A stretch of 5,288 nucleotides of DNA from GCA-2731375 sp964462145 (GCA_964462145.1 CAYWYB010000348.1:1-5288); one strand, 5' to 3'. Positions 1 to 5,060 are shown, counted from the stretch's first letter. A program made the numbers and translations. Notes: generated by a model from the sequence alone, not told the origin.

Positions 1-932
1 TCCTGACGTCCGGCAACAAGATTGCTTTCCACCATGACGCCAGTGATACGACTATCTCCAGCCGCGATCTGGGCGCCAACGTCAGCCATGACAGCGGGCT
101 GGTTTTCCGGGTTTTTAGCACTATTGGCATGGCTGGCATCAATCATCATGGACGCCAATAAACCGGACTTTTCAGCCTCCTGACAGGCCGCATCGATGCT
201 GGCCGCATCATAGTTGGGAACTCTGCCGCCGCGCAGAATAACGTGGCAATCTTCGTTGCCGGCGGTGGTGGCGATGGCGGATTGTCCGTCCTTGGTGACG
301 GCCAGAAAATGATGCGGCTGCGAGGCGGACGCGACCGCATCGACGGCGATTTTGACGTTACCGTTGGTGCCGTTCTTGAAGCCTACGGGACAGGACAGGC
401 CGGAGGCCAATTCGCGGTGAACCTGGCTTTCCGTGGTGCGCGCGCCGATGGCGCCCCAGGACACCAGATCGGCGATGTATTGGGGGATGGTCATATCAAG
501 GTATTCACATCCCGCGGGCAGGCCCAGGTTATTGATGTCCAATAGTAATTTGCGGGCCAGGCGCAGGCCGCGTTCAATCTCGAAACTACCGTCCAGGTTG
601 GGATCGTTGATCAGCCCTTTCCAGCCCACGGTGGTGCGCGGTTTGGCGAAGTAGACCCGCATGACGATTTCAAGGGTGTCCGCATGGCGCTGGCGCAGGC
701 TGTTTAGGCGCTCCGCATAGTCCATGGCGGCCTCCGCGTCATGGATCGAACAAGGACCGATGATCACGGCCAGGCGGTCATCCCGGCGGTGAATGATATC
801 CTTCAGGATTTGACGTGATTGCGTAACGGTTTGCGTCGCGGCGGCAGTACGGGGGAATTCGCGGATAATTTCCGCCGGTGTATTCAGTTCCTTGATTTCG
901 CGGATGCGGATGTCGTCTGTATTTTCCAACAC
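1..932 (-). CDS. aroG: 3-deoxy-7-phosphoheptulonate (DAHP) synthase, class I AroG type, 3'-truncated by window edge
   Basis: The enzyme condenses phosphoenolpyruvate with erythrose-4-phosphate to DAHP, the committed first step of the shikimate pathway in the cytoplasm. I translated all 310 codons on the minus strand and found one uninterrupted frame that stays in register with E. coli AroG numbering from memory. The motif IGPCSIHD places metal ligand Cys61, RVYFAKPRTTVGWKG gives Arg92 and Lys97, SWGAIGARTTESQVHRE and PVGFKNGT are present, His268 lies in DASHAN, and Glu302 in VMVES. The fourth ligand (Asp326 in E. coli) and about 40 C-terminal residues lie beyond position 1. The start is GTG, chosen because AAGGAG sits 8 nt upstream and because the frame then aligns residue for residue with AroG. 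The gene lies behind a transcription attenuator with an aromatic-rich leader peptide. Position 211, Ser in Phe-sensitive E. coli AroG, is Ala here, so the feedback ligand cannot be assigned. Confidence 0.97.
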   Translation of the reverse strand, partial: MLENTDDIRIREIKELNTPAEIIREFPRTAAATQTVTQSRQILKDIIHRRDDRLAVIIGPCSIHDAEAAMDYAERLNSLRQRHADTLEIVMRVYFAKPRTTVGWKGLINDPNLDGSFEIERGLRLARKLLLDINNLGLPAGCEYLDMTIPQYIADLVSWGAIGARTTESQVHRELASGLSCPVGFKNGTNGNVKIAVDAVASASQPHHFLAVTKDGQSAIATTAGNEDCHVILRGGRVPNYDAASIDAACQEAEKSGLLASMMIDASHANSAKNPENQPAVMADVGAQIAAGDSRITGVMVESNLVAGRQ

Positions 933-940
933 GGCGTGGG

Positions 941-946
941 CTCCTT
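941..946 (-). promoter_or_regulatory. Ribosome binding site deciding the GTG start of aroG
   Basis: The minus strand reads AAGGAG, followed by an 8-nt spacer and GTG at 932-930. It lies 25 nt beyond the T-run of the upstream terminator, so it is present only in read-through transcripts. There is no in-frame ATG nearby that competes. Confidence 0.8.
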
Positions 947-971
947 ATTTTGGGGCCAGACCGGCGGTAAT

Positions 972-999
972 AAAAAAACCGCCAGGTAGCTGGCGGTTT
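972..999 (-). terminator. Intrinsic terminator (attenuator terminator) upstream of aroG
   Basis: On the minus strand the arms AAACCGCCAG (999-990) and CTGGCGGTTT (985-976) form a perfect 10-bp stem with the 4-nt loop CTAC, followed by an uninterrupted run of seven T (978-972, three of them paired). This is a strong rho-independent terminator. It lies between a short aromatic-rich ORF and the aroG ribosome binding site and points toward aroG, so it would abort aroG transcription. It is more than 180 nt past the stop of the preceding gene and the leader ORF intervenes, so it is better read as an attenuator than as the terminator of that gene. Confidence 0.9.
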
Positions 1000-1010
1000 C
1001 GAGAGATTTC

Positions 1011-1039
1011 TTGGTCCTATGTCTTGGATATTAGGCCAA
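1011..1039 (-). promoter_or_regulatory. Possible pause hairpin spanning the leader stop codon
   Basis: On the minus strand TTGGCCTA (1039-1032) can pair with TAGGACCAA (1019-1011), giving 8 bp with one bulged A and a 12-nt loop. The 5' arm includes the last leader codons and the first two bases of the stop. In classical attenuators an early hairpin pauses RNA polymerase until the ribosome catches up; this one could do that, or could respond to a ribosome sitting at the stop. The pairing is visible; the role is a guess. Confidence 0.4.
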
Positions 1040-1114
1040 ACGTTTCCCTGCCTCCGCCAGCGGCTTCGGATAAGCAAAATACCAAAAGTAATATGCGGCG
1101 GTTGTCAGGTTCAT
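1031..1114 (-). CDS. Aromatic-rich attenuator leader peptide of aroG (27 aa)
   Basis: The ORF starts at ATG (1114-1112) and ends at TAA (1033-1031). Residues 8-15 are YYFWYFAY, encoded TAT TAC TTT TGG TAT TTT GCT TAT: four Tyr, two Phe and one Trp in eight codons. The rest (N-terminal MNLTTAA, C-terminal PKPLAEAGKRLA) is unremarkable. An in-frame TGA three codons upstream of the ATG rules out a longer protein. No Shine-Dalgarno sequence is visible; the candidate promoter would start the mRNA at or next to the ATG, so the leader may be leaderless. The product is probably not a functional protein: its translation would report the charging of tRNA-Tyr, tRNA-Phe and tRNA-Trp, the three end products fed by DAHP synthase. 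Such a run just ahead of a terminator and an aroG gene is very unlikely to be chance. Confidence 0.88.
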   Translation of the reverse strand: MNLTTAAYYFWYFAYPKPLAEAGKRLA

Positions 1115-1119
1115 GGGCG

Positions 1120-1151
1120 ATCATATACGCGAATCGGAACCGCTTGTCACG
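1120..1151 (-). promoter_or_regulatory. Candidate promoter for the leader-aroG transcript
   Basis: On the minus strand CGTGAC (1151-1146) and GTATAT (1128-1123) are separated by exactly 17 nt. Each matches the alphaproteobacterial consensus CTTGAC-N17-CTATAT at 5 of 6 positions. An overlapping TATGAT (1125-1120) matches the classical -10 box at 5 of 6. Either placing puts the transcription start at or within one or two bases of the leader ATG at 1114, giving a leaderless leader mRNA. The trpL leader of Sinorhizobium meliloti is known to be transcribed from its own AUG in the same way. Confidence 0.55.
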
Positions 1152-1155
1152 CCCC

Positions 1156-1176
1156 GTCTTGCATACCTTGTCTTGC
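1156..1176 (-). repeat. Short direct repeat GCAAGAC upstream of the leader promoter
   Basis: GCAAGAC occurs twice on the minus strand (1176-1170 and 1162-1156), with starts 14 nt apart, a few bases upstream of the candidate -35 box. It could be a regulator site, but 7-bp repeats also occur by chance; no known operator is recognised. Confidence 0.2.
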
Positions 1177-1185
1177 GCGCCGATT

Positions 1186-2307
1186 TTACCAGCCGCCGGT
1201 CCGCTCCCAGGTATCGATGATCGTGCCGTCCGTATCGATCACGTGGTAACGCTCATAGGCGGCGGCGGTGGCGCAGGCATGGTTGGGCAGGATGCGCAAG
1301 CGTTCTCCGATGCTGGGCACGGTCGCAAGGCCTGGCAAAAAGCCGTGTTCCTGGTTGGTCTGGCGCACCCGCGGTTGTTTCGGCAGCAGCCGGCCTGCCA
1401 GGTCCACCGCCATGCCATAGGCGTATTGCCCGGCCGCGTCGGGAGCGCCGCGATCCTGGGACAGGGCCAGGGAGCCGGCATCAATCATCGCGCGGCCCTC
1501 GTCCTCGCGCCAGCCGATGACCGAGACCAGGACCGAAAGCGCCAGATCGTTAAGTTCGCAACTGCCGATACTATGTTGGAACAGATCGCCCAGCATGTAG
1601 ACGCCGGGGCGCATTTCCGTCACTCCTTCCAGATGTTCGGCATATAGCGCCGTGGGGGTGGAGCCGACACTGACGATCGGGCAGGGTAGGCCGGCAGTCC
1701 GAATGCTTTCGGCGGCGGCGACCACGGCCGCCCTTTCGGCCTCGGCCACCGCTTTAACGGCTTCGATACTGTCGCAATCATAGGAATGGCCGGCGTGGGT
1801 CATGACACCGCGCAGTTCACAATTCTCGCGGCCATTCATGACCTGGGCGATTTCCAGCACGTCCTTGTCGTTGGGCAGCAGGCCGGTCCGGTGCTGGCCG
1901 CTGTCGATCTCGATCAGGAAACCGAACGGTCCCGACAGTTCCGCCGCCCGCCCGGCCACCGCGCGGGCATTGTCCAGATTGTCGATGATCAGGGTCAGTT
2001 GCGCGCCCAGGGCCTGGATTGCCGCCACATCCGCCAGCTTGTCCGGCGTGATGCCGACGCCATAGAGAATATCGGTGAAGCCGGCATGGGCGAAATATGC
2101 CGCCTCCGCCAGGGTCGATACGATAATGCCGCCGGCCTGCCCCTCGGTCGCCAGGCGCGCCACTTCGATGGATTTCGTAGTCTTCATATGGGGCCGCAGG
2201 TTAACATCCAGCTCCTTTGCCCGTGCCGCCATACGGTCCAGGTTGGCTTGCAGCCGGGCTTTATCCAAAAGCAGGGCGGGGGTGCGTAATTCCTGTAGCG
2301 TGGGCAC
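1186..2307 (-). CDS. D-serine dehydratase-like / D-threonine aldolase-family PLP enzyme (alanine racemase N-terminal fold)
   Basis: A complete 373-aa fold-type III PLP enzyme, usual length for the family. RPHMKTTKS holds the Schiff-base lysine, Lys42. IDSGQHRTG (134-142) and THAGHSYD (170-177) line the barrel, GSTPT (215-219) is the expected phosphate-binding loop, and MRPGVYMLGD follows. Near the C-terminus NHAC supplies His343 and Cys345. From family knowledge, a His-x-Cys metal pair is typical of eukaryotic-type D-serine dehydratases (Zn) and D-threo-3-hydroxyaspartate dehydratase, whereas characterised D-threonine aldolases have His-x-Asp. This favours a dehydratase of a D-beta-hydroxy amino acid, giving an alpha-keto acid and ammonia, but the substrate cannot be fixed from sequence. 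The start is GTG with GGAG 7 nt upstream. The gene is divergent from the hydrolase and followed, without a visible terminator, by the aroG leader region. Confidence 0.88.
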   Translation of the reverse strand: MPTLQELRTPALLLDKARLQANLDRMAARAKELDVNLRPHMKTTKSIEVARLATEGQAGGIIVSTLAEAAYFAHAGFTDILYGVGITPDKLADVAAIQALGAQLTLIIDNLDNARAVAGRAAELSGPFGFLIEIDSGQHRTGLLPNDKDVLEIAQVMNGRENCELRGVMTHAGHSYDCDSIEAVKAVAEAERAAVVAAAESIRTAGLPCPIVSVGSTPTALYAEHLEGVTEMRPGVYMLGDLFQHSIGSCELNDLALSVLVSVIGWREDEGRAMIDAGSLALSQDRGAPDAAGQYAYGMAVDLAGRLLPKQPRVRQTNQEHGFLPGLATVPSIGERLRILPNHACATAAAYERYHVIDTDGTIIDTWERTGGW

Positions 2308-2333
2308 GGGCGGTCTCCATATCTGTTGATTGC

Positions 2334-2339
2334 ATCATA
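2334..2339 (-). promoter_or_regulatory. Candidate -10 box for the PLP enzyme gene
   Basis: The minus strand carries TATGAT (5 of 6 to TATAAT) about 26 nt upstream of the GTG start, which would give a short 5' UTR containing the GGAG ribosome binding site. No convincing -35 box lies at the expected distance, so this is a weak call. Confidence 0.3.
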
Positions 2340-2348
2340 GCACGCCTA

Positions 2349-2376
2349 TTGACAGGGCCCACCAGCCGCGTAGCTT
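2349..2376 (+). promoter_or_regulatory. Candidate promoter for the alpha/beta hydrolase gene
   Basis: A perfect TTGACA (2349-2354) lies in the divergent intergenic region and points toward the hydrolase. The best -10 partner at a 16-nt spacing is TAGCTT (2371-2376), only 3 of 6, so the promoter is uncertain. A short dyad CACA-ATC-TGTG (2381-2391) follows, between this site and the ribosome binding site. Confidence 0.3.
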
Positions 2377-2394
2377 GACGCACAATCTGTGTGT

Positions 2395-2401
2395 AAAGGA
2401 G
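2395..2401 (+). promoter_or_regulatory. Ribosome binding site deciding the start of the alpha/beta hydrolase
   Basis: AAAGGAG followed by a 9-nt spacer to ATG 2411. It selects this start over the upstream in-frame ATG at 2330, whose extra 27 codons look like untranslated intergenic sequence. Confidence 0.75.
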
Positions 2402-2410
2402 CGTGGCGCA

Positions 2411-3172
2411 ATGGCCTATATCGAGCGGGACGGCGTAAAGGTTTATTTCGAGGATCATGGAGCTGGCCCCGGCGTTTTGTTGAGCCATGGCTTCAGTTGC
2501 TCGTCCACCATGTGGCGGGACCAGGTGGCGGTACTGAAAGACCGTTACCGCGTGATGACCTGGGATATGCGCGGTCACGGCCAAAGCGACTATCCCGACG
2601 ACCCCGATGCCTATTCCGAGGCCCATACCGCCGCCGACATGGCCGCCATACTGGATGCCTGCGGCGTACAAAAAGCGGTGGTGGGCGGTTTGTCTCTAGG
2701 CGGCTGCGCCTCGCTTGGCTTTCATATTGCCTATCCCGCGCGTACCGCCGGCCTGATGCTGTTCGATACCGGCCCCGGTTTCAGGAAAGACGAGGCCCGG
2801 GCCGCCTGGAACGACGTCGCCCACAAGCGCGCGGCGGGATTCGAGAGTAACGGATTGGATGAATTGGGTGACGGACCAGCGGTCAGGATCGCCGGCCACC
2901 GCGATGCCACCGGCCTGGCCCATGCCGCGCGCGGCATGCTGGCGCAAAGCAATGCCGCGATGATGGAAAGCCTGCCCACGATCGCCGTGCCGACCCTGGT
3001 GCTGGTTGGCGCGCAGGATGTTAAGTTTCATGCCGCCACCGATTACATGGCGAAGAAAATTCCTGGCGCGCAACAAGTGGTGATCGAGAATGCCGGTCAC
3101 GAGGCGAACATGGATCAGCCGGCGGCTTTTAATGACGCCATGTGCGGCTTTCTTGACGCCATGAACCTCTAG
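2411..3172 (+). CDS. Alpha/beta hydrolase family protein
   Basis: A 253-aa single-domain alpha/beta hydrolase, probably cytoplasmic, with no signal peptide. SHGFSCSSTMW (25-35) is the oxyanion-hole region, WDMRGHGQSD (51-60) is the conserved strand-4 motif, GLSLGG carries the nucleophile Ser95, LVGAQD gives Asp203, and NAGHEANMDQP gives His230: a complete catalytic triad. The overall pattern resembles 3-oxoadipate enol-lactonase (PcaD)-like and MenH-like hydrolases, but no partner genes for those pathways are present, so the substrate is unknown. The ATG at 2411 is chosen over the in-frame ATG at 2330 because AAAGGAG lies 9 nt before it and because homologues of this family begin close to this point (MAYIERDGVKVYFED). 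It is convergent with the oxidase gene, and the two stop codons overlap by 4 nt. Confidence 0.9.
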   Translation: MAYIERDGVKVYFEDHGAGPGVLLSHGFSCSSTMWRDQVAVLKDRYRVMTWDMRGHGQSDYPDDPDAYSEAHTAADMAAILDACGVQKAVVGGLSLGGCASLGFHIAYPARTAGLMLFDTGPGFRKDEARAAWNDVAHKRAAGFESNGLDELGDGPAVRIAGHRDATGLAHAARGMLAQSNAAMMESLPTIAVPTLVLVGAQDVKFHAATDYMAKKIPGAQQVVIENAGHEANMDQPAAFNDAMCGFLDAMNL

Positions 3173-4341
3173 CCCAGGCCCTCAATCCGGTCCAACAGGA
3201 ATGGTTTCAGCATCTCCGGTGTCTGGCCGGTACAGATCTGCTCCGCCATCAGACGGCCCAGGGCCGGTGCCAGAGTGACGCCGCTATGGGTGGCGATGAC
3301 GAACAGGCCCTCGGCGCCCGGAAGAGGCCCGGCCAGGCTGTGGCCGTCATTGGGATAGGGGCGCAGGCCGACGGTCAGGGTGCAGTCATCGACGCAATCG
3401 GCGCCGACAAAGCCGGGCAGGCGGTCCTTGGCGCGCTCCAACAGGATGCAGGCGACCCGGCGCAGCTCTTCCGGCGGCGAGTCCGCATCCGTCATGCCGT
3501 CCGTGTCATCGGCGCCGATCCTCAGGCCGCCATTGAAATCGGGCAGTACGTGCAGCTCCGGTCCATCAGCGAAATAGACCACCCGGCGGACAAATTTATG
3601 GGGCGCGGTATCCGGCGTCCGCACCAGTAACCCGGGCACCTTGCGCATGGGAAAGCGGGCGGCGAAGCCGTCATAGCCCGTCAGGGCGCTGAGCACTTCC
3701 GGCGTGCCGGGTCCGGCGGCGACCAGGATGGTGTCCGCGTGCAAGGTGCCTCCATCCGTCACCAGGCCGGTGATTTGGCCGTCCTCCCGCGCCTCCAGCG
3801 ATTGCGCTGTGCAATTTTCCATGACCGTGCCGCCCAAGGCGCGGACCTGTTCCGCCATGAAGTTGACGAAATGCGGCGCATTAAGGTTCATGTCGCTGAC
3901 CGCGTAGAGCCCTTCGGCGTCATCGGACAGGGTCAAATGCGGCTCCATGGTGCGCAAGGCATTGTTATCGACCCAGGCGGCCGGATAGCCAAAGGCGCCC
4001 AGCTGGCGCAGTTTCTCGCGCGAGGCGGCGAGGTTGGTTTCATCGGAGGTCCGGACAATTTGCAGCGAGCCCGCCGGGTTGAGGCCCAACGCCGCCTCGC
4101 CGAACTCCACCGCCAGATCGCAATAGCCGGCCAGTCCCAGCGCGTTCAGGCGGTGATAGCCTTCATCGGCGGTCTTCGAGGTGCCGTTGATCCAGGCAAA
4201 GCTTTTGCTCGACGTCCCGCAGGCAAGGCTGTCGCGCTCCACCACGGCCACCGTCAGGCCTTTGCGGGCCAAGAAATAGGCGGCGGTACATCCGACAATG
4301 CCGCCGCCAACCACGATCGCATCAAATTTTGACGTGCTCAT
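3169..4341 (-). CDS. FAD-dependent oxidoreductase of the DAO family (glycine/D-amino acid oxidase-like)
   Basis: A complete 390-aa DAO-family flavoprotein. An N-terminal Rossmann dinucleotide-binding motif VVGGGIVG (Gly12, Gly14, Gly17) is followed by Glu35 at the end of beta-2, which binds the FAD ribose. The C-terminal FAD motif has GLRPYPNDGHSLAG (about 325-338) and FVIATHSGVTLAP (about 347-359), typical of DadA-like D-amino acid dehydrogenases, glycine/sarcosine oxidases and related amine oxidases. There is no signal peptide. It probably oxidises an amino or imino acid to the keto acid; substrate and electron acceptor cannot be told. The start is ATG at 4341 with only a weak GGGA 10 nt upstream and a run of seven T between. 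The TAG stop lies in CTAG, which also contains the stop of the convergent hydrolase. It is divergent from the Hen1-like gene. Confidence 0.9.
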   Translation of the reverse strand: MSTSKFDAIVVGGGIVGCTAAYFLARKGLTVAVVERDSLACGTSSKSFAWINGTSKTADEGYHRLNALGLAGYCDLAVEFGEAALGLNPAGSLQIVRTSDETNLAASREKLRQLGAFGYPAAWVDNNALRTMEPHLTLSDDAEGLYAVSDMNLNAPHFVNFMAEQVRALGGTVMENCTAQSLEAREDGQITGLVTDGGTLHADTILVAAGPGTPEVLSALTGYDGFAARFPMRKVPGLLVRTPDTAPHKFVRRVVYFADGPELHVLPDFNGGLRIGADDTDGMTDADSPPEELRRVACILLERAKDRLPGFVGADCVDDCTLTVGLRPYPNDGHSLAGPLPGAEGLFVIATHSGVTLAPALGRLMAEQICTGQTPEMLKPFLLDRIEGLG

Positions 4342-4370
4342 TCGAAAAAAATCCCAAATACCAAGACAGC

Positions 4371-4376
4371 TATACT
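4371..4376 (+). promoter_or_regulatory. Candidate -10 box for the Hen1-like gene
   Basis: TATACT (5 of 6 to TATAAT) lies 24 nt upstream of ATG 4401 and would give a 5' UTR of roughly 18 nt. No clear -35 box lies 16-18 nt upstream. Confidence 0.3.
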
Positions 4377-4380
4377 AGCA

Positions 4381-4406
4381 GGGCATGTTACAATGGCGCC
4401 ATGCCC
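4381..4406 (+). repeat. Inverted repeats enclosing the start codon of the Hen1-like gene
   Basis: GGGCAT (4381-4386) and ATGCCC (4401-4406) are perfect inverted copies separated by 14 nt. The second copy contains the start codon. A 10-bp palindrome ATGGCGCCAT (4393-4402) sits in the same place. Either could fold in the mRNA and hide the start codon, or bind a dimeric regulator at the DNA level. No good Shine-Dalgarno sequence is visible. Confidence 0.35.
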
Positions 4407-5006
4407 ACATCATTGCATGAAGACCGCCTGAATATTGTCGTCGAGGCTCTGCGCGCGCGGGGCGTCAGGCGGGTGCTGGATCTGGGTTGCGGTACCGGGC
4501 CATTGTTGCTGGCGTTGGCGGCGGAGCCGTTTTTCGAGCAGATCGTGGGTCTGGATATATCCTGCAAGGCGCTTGAAGAATGCGGCCGAAATCTTGCCCG
4601 TGAAGGCATCGCACTTGATAGTCGCGTACAGATCCTCAACGACTCCTTCGCCGAGGCGAACCCGCGCTTCGAGGGTTTCGATGCCGCCGTGCTGTTAGAG
4701 ACCATCGAGCATATCCCGCCCGACCGCCTGTCAAAGGTGGAGCGCGCGGTGTTCAACGGCTTCCGCCCCGGTCTGGTCCTGATCACCACGCCGAACCAGG
4801 AATGCAATGAACTTTTGGGCGTGCCGGACCACCGCCTGCGTCACCCGGAGCATGAATTCGAATGGGACAGGGCCAAGTTCGAGGCCTGGGCCGCCGGCGT
4901 CGCCCAGCGTAATGGCTACGGGGTCACATTCGCAGGTCTCGGTCCGGCGCATCCGGTGTTGGGCGCACCCAGCCAGATGGCTGTCTTTACCCAGGCAGAT
5001 GCTTGA
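4401..5006 (+). CDS. Stand-alone Hen1-like SAM-dependent methyltransferase (RNA 3'-terminal ribose 2'-O-methyltransferase family)
   Basis: A 201-aa class I methyltransferase. Motif I VLDLGCGTG (25-33) and the acidic GLDIS (Asp52) bind S-adenosylmethionine. LLETIEHIPP gives Glu100, Glu103 and His104 (ExxEH), and HPEHEFEWDRAKFEAWA gives His151; together they match the two-Glu, two-His metal site of Hen1, and TTPNQECN and FEW are also Hen1 signatures. Family knowledge: Hen1 methylates the 2'-OH of RNA 3' ends; plant Hen1 protects small RNAs, and bacterial Hen1 normally has a large N-terminal domain and works with the repair enzyme Pnkp. Here only the catalytic domain exists and no Pnkp gene is visible. 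ATG 4401 is preferred over the in-frame ATG at 4329, which would overlap the divergent gene and add an unconserved-looking tail. The true RNA substrate is unknown. Confidence 0.8.
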   Translation: MPTSLHEDRLNIVVEALRARGVRRVLDLGCGTGPLLLALAAEPFFEQIVGLDISCKALEECGRNLAREGIALDSRVQILNDSFAEANPRFEGFDAAVLLETIEHIPPDRLSKVERAVFNGFRPGLVLITTPNQECNELLGVPDHRLRHPEHEFEWDRAKFEAWAAGVAQRNGYGVTFAGLGPAHPVLGAPSQMAVFTQADA

Positions 5007-5046
5007 CGGCATGACACCCGCCGCCGCAAGCTGCAGATAGATAATT

Positions 5047-5052
5047 GGGAGG
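5047..5052 (+). promoter_or_regulatory. Ribosome binding site of the nitroreductase-family gene
   Basis: GGGAGG with an 8-nt spacer to ATG 5061. The 54-bp gap after the Hen1-like gene shows no terminator, so the two genes may be co-transcribed. Confidence 0.7.
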
Positions 5053-5060
5053 CACGAGCA

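Larger units (their letters stand above)
961..1114 (-). promoter_or_regulatory. Ribosome-mediated transcription attenuator controlling aroG
   Basis: Minus-strand segments in order: segment 1 ACCGCCG (1102-1096), the control codons (1093-1070), segment 2 GCTGGCGG (1061-1054), segment 3 CCGCCAGC (996-989, the 5' terminator arm), and segment 4 CTGGCGGTTT (985-976, the 3' arm). Segments 2 and 3 are perfectly complementary over 8 bp (antiterminator), 3 and 4 over 10 bp (terminator), and 1 and 2 over 5 bp plus a G:U. A ribosome stalled for lack of Tyr, Phe or Trp would cover segment 1 and leave segment 2 free to pair with 3, allowing aroG transcription. With charged tRNAs the ribosome reaches the stop at 1031, segment 2 can pair back with 1, and the terminator forms. 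The pairings are seen in the sequence; the mechanism is inferred from the trp/phe/his leader paradigm. Confidence 0.88.

Noticed and set aside
778..1077. Minus-strand ORF of 99 codons starting TTG, containing WRFFYYRR, as an alternative aromatic leader.
   Set aside because: The aromatic string comes from reading the terminator arm and its T-run in another frame; it runs on inside aroG out of frame and has no good start signal. The ORF at 1031-1114 has the control codons before the terminator, where they must be.
1097..1124. Alternative start ATG at 1124-1122 for the leader ORF.
   Set aside because: It is in a different frame and yields a peptide without an aromatic run; the in-frame TGA upstream of ATG 1114 fixes the aromatic ORF's start.
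892..1647. Plus-strand ORF of 251 codons covering the leader region and part of the PLP enzyme gene.
   Set aside because: It is antisense to aroG, the attenuator and the PLP enzyme gene, and its sequence shows no family motifs; open frames opposite GC-rich genes are common.
2261..2671. Minus-strand ORF of 136 codons across the divergent intergenic region.
   Set aside because: It overlaps the start of the hydrolase antisense and the PLP enzyme gene in another frame, and has no motif.
3739..4332. Plus-strand ORF of 197 codons.
   Set aside because: It is the antisense shadow of the FAD oxidase, whose Rossmann and C-terminal motifs are clear; no recognisable domain in the shadow.
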